Below the pieces are notes generated by a model. The model had not been told where the DNA came from. It saw only the letters and a list, made by a program, of their open reading frames with translations, and made no database searches. Made by a program: the position numbers and the translations under genes. DNA of 54,418 nucleotides from Elusimicrobiota bacterium. Its GTDB lineage: Bacteria > Elusimicrobiota > Elusimicrobia > UBA1565 > UBA9628. The DNA is taken from contig JACRNU010000012.1 in the NCBI GenBank assembly GCA_016234805.1, positions 1 to 54,418 on the forward strand, read 5' to 3'. Within the stretch, counting starts at the first letter, position 1, and each line of letters starts with the position of its first letter. Below are positions 44,133 to 52,374 of this stretch, in pieces.

Positions 44133-45537
44133 GCCGGCCGGCCTCGAGCTGCTGAAGCGCTGGCTCGCGGCCTCCCTGGTCGGCTCGAAGTTCAATTACA
44201 GGCACAGCCTCTATGCCATGGAGGACCTGCTGCACTCCTCCAAACGCGTCTGGAGGATGACGGCGACGCAGGCGCGAAGGCTCTGGGAGAGGTCCCTGAA
44301 GACCGACGCGGTCGCGGGACACCCGCTCCTCATCTACCTGCACTACCCCCATTGCCGCTTCAAATGCATGTTCTGCAACACTCCGATCTCCCAGCTCCCG
44401 GACGCGAAAGCCGTGCGGCTCTACCTGGAGGACTGCCGCCGCGAGATCGAGTTCTTCGCCCCGTCCTTCGAGGGAAGGTCCTTCGACCTGTGGAGGGTCG
44501 GCGGAGGGACCCCGAGCCTCCTCGACGCCGGGGAATTGAAGCGCTGGCTCGCGCCGGCGGCCGAGCGCTTCTCCTTCGCCCGGGACAGCGTGCGGACCAT
44601 CGAGTTCCACCCGGCCAGCAGCACCCGGCAGAAGCTCGCGGCGGCGCGCTCGCTCGGGTTCAACCGGGTGAGCTTCGGCGTCCAGTCCCTCAACGCCCAG
44701 GTCCTGCGCTCGGTCCACCGGGGCTTCCAGGACCGGGCCATGGTCGACCGCGCCCTCCGTTGGGCCCGAGACCTCGGCTTCGAGACCGTCAACGCGGACC
44801 TGATCGTGGGCCTCGTCGGAGAATCCGCCTCCAGCTTCCTCGAGGGCTTCCGCTCCGTCGCGGCGTCCAGGCCCACGATGATCACCGTCTACTGCCTCGA
44901 CTGGCTCAAGCCCTACGGCGACGCGACCGGCTGGTCGGCCGAAGCCTACGAGCGCTACCGGAAGGGCCTGCTGCCGGAACTCCTGGAGGAACTGCCGCGC
45001 CAGGCCGAGCTGGCCGGCTACAGGGCGGAGATGTTCTGGCCCGAAAGGATCTGGACCTTCGTCGCGCTCCCCGCTCGGCCCGGCCAAGCCAAGCCGCGCA
45101 GGGAGCACGACGACGACGGCTCGACGCTGGGGTTCGGCTGGAACAGCAGCTCCCATGTCTTCGGCAAGGCGATCTTCGTGCGGCGGAGGGCCCCTTTCAG
45201 CCCCGGCGCCCAGCTCTTCAACGTCTCGAACATCACGCTGAAGGACGAGATGGCGCGCTGGGTGAGCTTCCAGCTGCAGTGGGCCTCGCGCGTGGACTAC
45301 GCCGACTTCCGGCGCTGCTTCGGCCTGGATATCCGGCCTCCCTTCGCGCTCGAGCTGGAGGCGCTCCGGTCAGCCGGCAGGATCCGGGAGGACGCGGCGG
45401 GCTTCGATTTCCTTCCGGTCGGCTCCGCGGAGCGGGCGTTCTACGCGGCCTTCTTCTTCATCGACGCCGTGGCCAAGACCTCGCCGCCTCCGAAAGGACT
45501 GCGGGACCGGATCGGCGCCCATAGCGCTTCCAGGTAG
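44119..45537 (+). CDS. HemN-like radical SAM protein B
   Basis: 472 residues. IYLHYPHCRFKCMFC (Cys79, 83, 86), VGGGTPSLLD, FNRVSFGVQSLNAQVL and the C-terminal HemN-like block LKDEMARWVSFQLQ show the same family as protein A, with about two thirds identity over the core by eye and stretches almost identical in DNA. It arises from tandem duplication. It differs near the C-terminus and in the variable loop after YCLDWL. The stop lies inside the convergent TPR gene (97-bp antiparallel overlap). With protein A it could act on a tetrapyrrole, which would suit the nearby nitrogenase-like reductases; no direct evidence. Confidence 0.85.
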   Translation: MPPLEPAGLELLKRWLAASLVGSKFNYRHSLYAMEDLLHSSKRVWRMTATQARRLWERSLKTDAVAGHPLLIYLHYPHCRFKCMFCNTPISQLPDAKAVRLYLEDCRREIEFFAPSFEGRSFDLWRVGGGTPSLLDAGELKRWLAPAAERFSFARDSVRTIEFHPASSTRQKLAAARSLGFNRVSFGVQSLNAQVLRSVHRGFQDRAMVDRALRWARDLGFETVNADLIVGLVGESASSFLEGFRSVAASRPTMITVYCLDWLKPYGDATGWSAEAYERYRKGLLPELLEELPRQAELAGYRAEMFWPERIWTFVALPARPGQAKPRREHDDDGSTLGFGWNSSSHVFGKAIFVRRRAPFSPGAQLFNVSNITLKDEMARWVSFQLQWASRVDYADFRRCFGLDIRPPFALELEALRSAGRIREDAAGFDFLPVGSAERAFYAAFFFIDAVAKTSPPPKGLRDRIGAHSASR

Positions 45538-46967
45538 GGCTCGGCCCTGCGGACGCCGCGCGCCGCGCGCACCGCGGCTTCGAGCGCGGCCGCGGCCTCG
45601 GCGTCCGATCCTCGCGGGTCGCCCGGACTCCGTCCTCGACCGCGGCCGAGGATTGCGCTCGGGAGTCCCGCCAGGTCCTCCCTCATCCCCACGGCGTCGC
45701 CCAAGGCGGCGCGGGCCAGCGCCCTGTTGACGCGGGCCCAGGGACCGGCGTTGAGGGCGACGGCCTTATCCAGATCCGCGAGCGACTCCGGGAAGCGTCC
45801 CAGCCGGCGGTGCAGCTCCCCTCGCCAGAGGAACGCCTCTCCGTCGGCGGGATCGAGCCTCACGGCGCGGTCGAGGTCCTCTTGGGCTCCGGCGGGGTCA
45901 TCGAGCAGCATCCGGGCCGCGCCGCGCCAGCAGACGGCGAGCTGCGACCCGCCGTCCATCGCCCGGTCGAGCTCCCGGACGGCCCGCTTGCAGCGTCCAA
46001 GCCAGAGCAAAGCCTCCCCCCGCCACGCGCGGATCTGAGCCTGGACGTCCGCGCTCCGCTGGGAGGAACGCGCCAGATCGAACTGCGCGAACGCTTCCCG
46101 CTCGCGGCCCAGGCACAGGAGGGCCTCCGCGAGCCTCCCCCTGCACCAGAAGGCGTCGGGCTTGGACCGGAGAGCGGCCGCGAACCGCTCCGCGGCCTCC
46201 TCCTGGGAATCGTTCCCGCGGAAGAGCTGCGCGAGCCCGGCGCCGTAGCCCATCCAGCCGTAACGCCCGGCCGGGAATCGTCCCAGCCGCCCGAATTCCC
46301 GGAGCGCCTCCCGGAACTCACCGAGGTGGAGCCGCAGCATCCCCCGGAAATAGAGCGGCCATGGCGAGGACGGCGGCGCCCGGCGCCCGGCGCCCGGCCG
46401 CGTCAGGCTCTCCAGCCGGTCGAGACGGCGCCGGTAGAAGCCCTCGTCGCGCCAGTGGCACAGCTCGTCTTCCCACGGGGAGCTCAAGGCATCGGCTTCG
46501 CACGGGTCCCAGGCGTCCAGGATGAGCTCCGCCTCGCGGAAGCCCTCGTCGAAGGCGTCCATGGCCATGAAGGCCTGGAAACGCCGGCTGCGGGCCCCTG
46601 CGGCGATAGCGCCGCAGGGACCTGCGGTAGGGAGTGACTCCTGTCCGCAGGTTCCCGGAGAGAGCAGCAGGAACCGCCGGAAGCCGCGCTCCATGAGCCC
46701 GGCGTCGCCCTGGAACTCGCCGATCCGAGCCAGGCGGAAGTGGAGCGGGGCGTGATCGGGGTGCAGCCGGAGCCCGTCCCGGATGGTCCGCAGCGCCTCC
46801 GGGGTCCTCCCCTGGAGCAGGAGGGCGTTCGCCAGGAGCAGGTGGCTCTCGGCGGTGCCGAGGGCCCCCACCGCCTGCCTGAGGAGGTCCTCCGCCTCGG
46901 AGAGCCGGCCGCTGTTGAGGCAGGCCGCCCCCCGGTCGACGATCCCTTCGGCACGGCCCTCCCTCAT
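45441..46967 (-). CDS. TPR-repeat protein, third gene of the HD2 operon
   Basis: 508 residues from an ATG overlapping the K3 stop (ATGA). At least eight TPR-like units are seen (EAEDLLRQAVGALGTAE, EALRTIRDGLRLHPDHA, AAERFAAALRSKPDAFW, AQEDLDRAVRLDPADGE, SLADLDKAVALNAGPW). No signal peptide or enzyme motif. It may scaffold the complex of HD2 and K3 or radical SAM partners; the first region also carries a TPR protein fused to radical SAM. Its 3' end runs 97 bp into the end of the HemN-like B gene on the other strand. Confidence 0.82.
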   Translation of the reverse strand: MREGRAEGIVDRGAACLNSGRLSEAEDLLRQAVGALGTAESHLLLANALLLQGRTPEALRTIRDGLRLHPDHAPLHFRLARIGEFQGDAGLMERGFRRFLLLSPGTCGQESLPTAGPCGAIAAGARSRRFQAFMAMDAFDEGFREAELILDAWDPCEADALSSPWEDELCHWRDEGFYRRRLDRLESLTRPGAGRRAPPSSPWPLYFRGMLRLHLGEFREALREFGRLGRFPAGRYGWMGYGAGLAQLFRGNDSQEEAAERFAAALRSKPDAFWCRGRLAEALLCLGREREAFAQFDLARSSQRSADVQAQIRAWRGEALLWLGRCKRAVRELDRAMDGGSQLAVCWRGAARMLLDDPAGAQEDLDRAVRLDPADGEAFLWRGELHRRLGRFPESLADLDKAVALNAGPWARVNRALARAALGDAVGMREDLAGLPSAILGRGRGRSPGDPRGSDAEAAAALEAAVRAARGVRRAEPYLEALWAPIRSRSPFGGGEVLATASMKKKAA

Positions 46968-48301
46968 CTCGCCTCCGGCCTCGCCCGCGCCGACGCGGGC
47001 GGCCGACAGCGCCTCCCCGCCACCTCCCTCATGCGCGCCGCCATGAGATGCTCCGCCATCCGATCCGCGAAATTCAAGGCCCCCCGGAAGCCCAGGAACG
47101 GCCGCGACGCCAGGCAGTGGTGGAAGCAGGAGGGAAAACCGAACTCCATCACGGGACCGGCCTGCGAGCCGAGGAACTGCCAGCCCACGTTGTTGGAAAC
47201 GCAAAGATCGTAGGGAGCCCGTCCCAACGCGGCGTCGAGGAAGACGGACTCCTGCGGCTCCTCGAGAGCCGGCCGCTTCAAGGCCCGCGCCAGCGGGCCC
47301 AGCCTGCCCCGACGGGAGACGACCGCCGCCGTCTCGACGCGCGCCCCGAGCATCGCGGCCATCTCGCAGACGCCCTCGAACAGATGGGGGTCGCCGACGT
47401 AGAGGAGCCTGCGGTTGAGGAAGACCTGCGGCACGGCCCATTCGAGGGCCGGGGCCGCGGAGCGCAGTTCGCCGTCGATGAAGCGCTCCGCCGCCTTGGC
47501 CCGGCCCAGAGGCTCCGCCACGGCCCTCAGCCACCGGGCGCTCGCTTCCAGCCCGAAGGGCAGCCCCGTCTCGATCAAGGGGACGCCCAGGCGGGCCGCC
47601 AGGGTCTTGGCCGCTTGACGGGCGTAAGGCAGGGAGACGACCGCCGAGACCTCGGCGGCCCGGGCGAGGTCGCGGTAGCGCCCTCCCGAGGGCCAGGCCG
47701 CGACCAGGTCCAGGGACAGGCCGCCGAGCATCCTTTCCAGCTCGCCCACGTTGCCCGTCTGATCCCCCTCGTTGCGGTCCATGAGATGGCCGACCAGCGC
47801 GACCGCCCCCTCCTTGCGTCCTGCCTCGAGCGTTATCGACCGCGCGACCGCCTCCCAGAAGGCGGCATAGCCGTCCAGCCAGTCCTCGTCGAGAGAATCG
47901 CACCCGAGCTCCATGAACGGCTTGCCGGTCTCAGCCGCCAGCGGCCTGATGAGGCGGTCGTATTGGACGCCGGTCAGGCCGCACATGGTCAGGCACGAGA
48001 CCATGACGACTCCGGCGTCCGGGCGCCGGGCGACGCTCTTGAGCAGGCGGGAGAGCATCTCCTCCCTGCCGAAGGTGACGGAATCGAAGGTCGTCCCGGT
48101 CAGGACGATCCGATGGAACCCGGAGCTGTCGAGCAGGCTCGACCTCCAGTCATGCTTGGAGGCGACATGCTCAGCCTTGAACGAGACGCACTGGGGGCCG
48201 TCCACCACGAGATAGGCGTCTCGGACCGCGTTCACCGCGGCGTAGACTCCCATGAGGTAGGGGAGGTTGACCCGCAAGGAATCAGCCCGCGGTCCCGTCA
48301 T
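46964..48301 (-). CDS. NifK-like nitrogenase-family component 1 subunit (K3)
   Basis: 445 residues. N-LPYLMGVYAAVNAVRDAY, VDGPQC (Cys38), SCLTMCGLTGVQY (Cys107), VGHLMDRNEGD, LPYARQAAK, LPFGL, GDPHLFEG and MEFGFPSC are the same blocks as in K1 and K2. Cys38 and Cys107 align with the conserved pair. The ATG lies 20 bp inside the end of HD2 and its stop overlaps the TPR gene, so the three genes are one unit. It should pair with the D domain of HD2. Substrate unknown. Confidence 0.9.
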   Translation of the reverse strand: MTGPRADSLRVNLPYLMGVYAAVNAVRDAYLVVDGPQCVSFKAEHVASKHDWRSSLLDSSGFHRIVLTGTTFDSVTFGREEMLSRLLKSVARRPDAGVVMVSCLTMCGLTGVQYDRLIRPLAAETGKPFMELGCDSLDEDWLDGYAAFWEAVARSITLEAGRKEGAVALVGHLMDRNEGDQTGNVGELERMLGGLSLDLVAAWPSGGRYRDLARAAEVSAVVSLPYARQAAKTLAARLGVPLIETGLPFGLEASARWLRAVAEPLGRAKAAERFIDGELRSAAPALEWAVPQVFLNRRLLYVGDPHLFEGVCEMAAMLGARVETAAVVSRRGRLGPLARALKRPALEEPQESVFLDAALGRAPYDLCVSNNVGWQFLGSQAGPVMEFGFPSCFHHCLASRPFLGFRGALNFADRMAEHLMAARMREVAGRRCRPPASARARPEAR

Positions 48302-50708
48302 GTCCCTCCGCCAAGTAGCGGGCGTAGTCTTTGTAGAAGGGGAGCCGGCCGGCTCCCAGGAGCCGTTCGACGCTGCGCTGGGCGCCTTCGAGCCCCGGCT
48401 CGAAGAACGCCAGGGAGAACTGGGCCTTGCCCGTCCGGGAGAGCCTCCGGTCGAAAGCGAAGTCCGAGTAGAACGCGTGGACGGACCCGTCCCTGAGCCC
48501 GGCCTCGAGCTCCTCCGGGCCGTGGAACCGGCGGATGCCGCGGCGCTGCTCCTTCCCGGCGCAGGTCTTGCGGCCGGAGGCCCCGCGGCACCCGCACCAC
48601 AGGAGCCATTCGAGCCCGAACCCCATCTCGCGGAGCGCGGGCAGCAAGGGGATGCCCGCGCTCCACCGGCAGTCCCGCAGCTTCCCGAGGCGGTCGGCGT
48701 CGCAGACGAATCCGAGGACGCGTCCGCGCGCCTCCTCCCGGGACTCCTCCCACGCGCCGCGCAGCCCCGCCCACCTGCCGCTCCAGACATCGTCGAACCG
48801 CCGCTCCAGTCCGAAGAACGCCGCGATCTCGCGGAGCCATCGCCGCGTCCCTTCGACGCCGTAGGGCGGCGGAGGGGCCAGGACGGGGATGTCGAGCCCG
48901 GCCAGGACCTCCTTCTGGAAATCCTCGTAGGAGCGGTGGGGCTTGAAGACCTGGAGGCTCGCCGCCGGGTACCGGCGGATGCTCTCCAGGTCGAACTCGG
49001 GCAGGAGGCAGCTGTTCACCTCGACCCCGGTCTCCCGCAGGATGGCGGCCAGCTCGTCCAAGGCCCGGTCCCAAGGGAACCCCACGAGGTTCACGCGGCG
49101 GCCCCGCGGCTTGGCCCGCCGGAACTCGGGAGTTTTCCGTACCCACTGGAAGACCCCCCTCAAGACGTCGGTATGCTGGTCCGCACGATGGTCCGGGAAG
49201 ACGACCGGTATCCCCGATTTCCGACGGAACCGGTCGATCAGGGGGACGACGTCGTCCCCGGTGATCACGGTGGGGCAGGAGTCGAAGAACACCGCCAACT
49301 CGGTCCCGCCGGGGTCGGCCGCCAGGGCCTCCAGGGAGCGCTCGATCTTCCGCCCGCCGCCGAGGATGATGTCCCGGTCCCTGATGTCCGACACGACCTG
49401 CCTGCAGCCCAGGGCGCGCAGCTCGAACGGCAGGGGAAGGCTCGAACCGCCGTGGTCGGGCCAAGCGTGGTTGAAGAAGCTGGCCGTCCCGTCGTCGGTC
49501 CTCCCCTCGACGTAGAAGCACTCCAGCTCCTTGTGGACGACATAGGCGACGTTCCTCATCGCCAGCTTCGCCGAGTTCAGGTCGAGCTCCGCGTCCGCGA
49601 AGAACTCCCGCCACTGGCCCGAGACCCCCCAGCGCCACATCATCCAGCGATGGTGGGGAGGCGCGGCCTCTTGAGCGGTCGGGCCCGCGTCCTCCGGGAC
49701 CGGGTCCTCGCCCAGCGCGGCCGGCCGGGGAGCGGTCGTCCCGCCTCGCGGGTCCCCCGGCTCGGTCACCGGAGGCCCTGGCCTTCCAGTATCTTGGAGG
49801 GCCAGGTCCCGGCCGCCCTCGGGAGAGGCGTTGGCGGGCCGGGGCTTGCCCGGCGAACGGAAAAGACCGCGGCTCGCCTCGTAGAACTCGTCGTCTCCCA
49901 TCGGCGTGGGGACGCCAAGCTTCGCCGCGTCGAGCCCCAGGAGGCGCTTCGCCGCCTTCTCGAGCTCGGCCAAGGCCTTCGAGCGCGGCGCGACCTCCAC
50001 GAGGCAGCGCGCCAGCCGCTCGCCTTCGAGGAAGGCCGGGTCGCGCCAGAGGACGCCGAGGACGCTCGTCCCGATGCGGCGGGCGAAGCGCTCGATGGGT
50101 CCCGTTTCCGAGCGCTGATCGCGGAGATTGACGAGCAACCCGGCCAGCGCGACGCCGTTCGAGGCGTAGTTCAGCACCGCGCGCGCGACGTTGTTGGCCG
50201 CGTAGAGGGAGGCCGTCTCCTCGCTGACCACCAGGACGACCTTGCGGGCGAAGCCCCTCCTCATCGGGGCCGCAAAGCCCCCGCAGACCACGTCCCCCAG
50301 GACGTCGAAGATGACCGTGTCGTAGCCCCCGCGCTCGATGACGTGCTCGGCCTCGAGGATCTCGATCACCTTGCCGATGCCGCGGCCGGCGCACCCGATG
50401 CCGGGCTCGGGCCCTCCGGCCTCGACGCAGTCGACGCCCAGCCGGCTGCGCACCAGGAACTCCGCGGCCGACGCGACCGCCAGCTCCTCCGCCTCCTGAC
50501 GCAGCACCGGGACGGCTTTCGGGCGCTCCACCAGCAGGACCGTGGAATCCCGTTTGGGGTCGCACCCGACATGCAGGACCTTCCGCCCCGAACGGGCGCA
50601 GAGCGCGCTGATGTTGGACGACAGGGTGGACTTGCCGATGCCCCCCTTGCCGAAGAAAGCCAATGTTTCAGGTTTCCGACGAGCGCCCATGGATAGGATT
50701 CTAGTCAT
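48282..50708 (-). CDS. NifH-NifD fusion (HD2)
   Basis: 808 residues. NifH part: P-loop GKGGIGKST at about 20-28, GCDPKRDST, Cys106 in GCAGRG and Cys142 in VCGGFA, all intact, to about residue 280. A long Pro/Gly-rich linker (about 284-352) follows, then a NifD-like domain with ELECFY (Cys397) and DSCPTVITGDD (Cys478). It matches HD1 in plan but differs strongly in sequence, especially in the linker. The ATG at 50708 has no ribosome-binding site. A second ATG at 50690 lies 7 bp after a TAGAAT box and gives a more usual distance to the P-loop, so it may be the real start. It is first in a leftward unit with K3 and the TPR gene. Confidence 0.9.
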   Translation of the reverse strand: MTRILSMGARRKPETLAFFGKGGIGKSTLSSNISALCARSGRKVLHVGCDPKRDSTVLLVERPKAVPVLRQEAEELAVASAAEFLVRSRLGVDCVEAGGPEPGIGCAGRGIGKVIEILEAEHVIERGGYDTVIFDVLGDVVCGGFAAPMRRGFARKVVLVVSEETASLYAANNVARAVLNYASNGVALAGLLVNLRDQRSETGPIERFARRIGTSVLGVLWRDPAFLEGERLARCLVEVAPRSKALAELEKAAKRLLGLDAAKLGVPTPMGDDEFYEASRGLFRSPGKPRPANASPEGGRDLALQDTGRPGPPVTEPGDPRGGTTAPRPAALGEDPVPEDAGPTAQEAAPPHHRWMMWRWGVSGQWREFFADAELDLNSAKLAMRNVAYVVHKELECFYVEGRTDDGTASFFNHAWPDHGGSSLPLPFELRALGCRQVVSDIRDRDIILGGGRKIERSLEALAADPGGTELAVFFDSCPTVITGDDVVPLIDRFRRKSGIPVVFPDHRADQHTDVLRGVFQWVRKTPEFRRAKPRGRRVNLVGFPWDRALDELAAILRETGVEVNSCLLPEFDLESIRRYPAASLQVFKPHRSYEDFQKEVLAGLDIPVLAPPPPYGVEGTRRWLREIAAFFGLERRFDDVWSGRWAGLRGAWEESREEARGRVLGFVCDADRLGKLRDCRWSAGIPLLPALREMGFGLEWLLWCGCRGASGRKTCAGKEQRRGIRRFHGPEELEAGLRDGSVHAFYSDFAFDRRLSRTGKAQFSLAFFEPGLEGAQRSVERLLGAGRLPFYKDYARYLAEGHDGTAG

Positions 50709-50820
50709 TTATCAGGAGGCGCGCCAGGGGGCCGGGGCCGCTCTCAACTCATGCGATATTTGATATAGTGACCTCGAGGATGCCCCTGCTCATCCCCCTT
50801 CTTCTGCGCGGTCTTCCGAC

Positions 50821-52374
50821 ATGAGGACGGCCTGCCGAGCCGCTCTCATCAACCTCGCGACCCTGACGGCCGAGGAGGACATGGGCTCTCCCCTGTCCCT
50901 GGGCTACCTGCTGGCTTACGCGCGCCAAGCCCTGGGCCGGCGCGTCGAGAGCCGCATCTTCCAGTACCGTCTCGGCACGCGCCGGAGCATGCTCGAGGCG
51001 GCCCTGCGCGACCTGGCCGCGTTCGCGCCGCGGATCGTGGGCATCTCCTGCTATGGCTGGAACGTGGAGGCCGCCCTGGCCCTGGCGCGGGCGCTCAAGC
51101 GCCGCTGGCCGGCCCTGCTGGTCGTCTTGGGCGGGCCCGAGATCCATCCGGGCCGCGCCGCGCTCCTGCGCGCCGGGACGGCGGACGCGCTGGTCGTGGG
51201 GGAAGGCGAGGAGACCTGGGTCGAGCTCCTGCGCCGCCGCCTGGACGGCCGAGCCTGGGCCGGGACCCCGGGCGCGCTTGCCATGGGCGCGCAAGGGCCC
51301 GTGAGCGGACCGCAGCGCGCGCTCATCGAGCCCTTGGACCGGGTCCCCTCGCCGTGGACCGCCGGGGACTTCCCGCGCGACCCCGCGGTCTGGAACACGG
51401 CGCTCCTCGAGACCTCCCGCGGCTGCCCGATGGACTGCTCCTTTTGCACCTGGACCAACCGCCGCGGCAAGGTGCGCCGCCTCTCCGAAGCGCGGGTGGC
51501 GGCCGACCTGGAAGTCCTGGGCCGGCTGCGCCCGAAGAACGTCTTCGTCTGCGATTCTGATTTCTTCTGGGACCGGGAGCGCGGCCTGCGCCTGGCCCGC
51601 CTCATGCGCGGCATCGGCGAGAAGAGCGACATCCAGTGGTACCTGGAGGTCTCCATCGAGCACCTGGATGACGGGGTGCTGGAGGCGACCGGCCATCCGT
51701 GCTTCGGCCTCGGGGTCGGGGTCGAGTCGCTCTCTCCGAGGGTCCTGCGCCTCAACGGCCGCAACCCGGACCTGCGCCGCGCCAGAGCCGCCCTGGACCG
51801 CCTGCGCCGCCGCCCCGGCCGCGCGGAGGTGAATCTCCATCTCATCTGCGGGCTCCCCGGCGAGACCCGGGAGAGCTTCCTGGCGGGCTTGGACGAGATC
51901 CTGTCCGTGCCGAGCGCCAGGCCCATCGTCTTCTGCGCCCAGGCCCTGCCGGGCTCCCGCCTCGCCGGGTCCATGAGCAGCCTGATCCGCCGCCGGCGAC
52001 GCCCCCCCCACTACGTGCTCGCCACGGACGAACTTTCGGAGAGCGGGCTCCGGGAACTGCGCCGCACCACCTTCGAGCTCCTGATGCTCATGAACCATCC
52101 CCAGACCCGGGACCTGCTCAGGCGCCTTGCGAAGAGACGCGCGGGCTCCATCACGGCCGTCTTCACGGCCCTTCGCCGGACCCTCGGCGCGGACGCCCGG
52201 TCCATCCTGGAGACGGCCTGGCGGCATTGCTCGCGCTTCCCGGCCCGCGAGCAATTCTCCTTGAACTGGGAGTGGCGCCCGGTCATCGACGCCGCCCAGG
52301 AGGCCCGCCTATCAGCCGGGGTCCAGGCCGCGGCCCGCGCCGCAGGGGCAGGGCGGCCGAGGGTCTCGGCATGA
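50821..52374 (+). CDS. Cobalamin-binding-type radical SAM protein, tandem copy 1
   Basis: 517 residues. The N-terminal 150 residues form a B12-binding-like Rossmann domain (IVGISCYGWNVEAALALARAL, LLVVLGGPEIHP, ALVVGEGEETWVELL) without DxHxxG. The radical SAM motif is GCPMDCSFC (Cys202, 206, 209), followed by FVCDSDFFWDRERG and LICGLPGETRESFLAGL. The layout is that of B12-dependent radical SAM methyltransferases and BchE-type cyclases. It is first of at least three consecutive genes of this type. Its C-terminal part is rich in Arg and Ala. Because BchE acts on tetrapyrroles, a tetrapyrrole substrate fits the neighbourhood, but the substrate cannot be told. Confidence 0.85.
   Translation: MRTACRAALINLATLTAEEDMGSPLSLGYLLAYARQALGRRVESRIFQYRLGTRRSMLEAALRDLAAFAPRIVGISCYGWNVEAALALARALKRRWPALLVVLGGPEIHPGRAALLRAGTADALVVGEGEETWVELLRRRLDGRAWAGTPGALAMGAQGPVSGPQRALIEPLDRVPSPWTAGDFPRDPAVWNTALLETSRGCPMDCSFCTWTNRRGKVRRLSEARVAADLEVLGRLRPKNVFVCDSDFFWDRERGLRLARLMRGIGEKSDIQWYLEVSIEHLDDGVLEATGHPCFGLGVGVESLSPRVLRLNGRNPDLRRARAALDRLRRRPGRAEVNLHLICGLPGETRESFLAGLDEILSVPSARPIVFCAQALPGSRLAGSMSSLIRRRRRPPHYVLATDELSESGLRELRRTTFELLMLMNHPQTRDLLRRLAKRRAGSITAVFTALRRTLGADARSILETAWRHCSRFPAREQFSLNWEWRPVIDAAQEARLSAGVQAAARAAGAGRPRVSA

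Noticed and set aside
48267-50696. An 809-codon plus-strand open frame opposite HD2
   Set aside because: Antisense shadow of a protein with clear NifH and NifD motifs.
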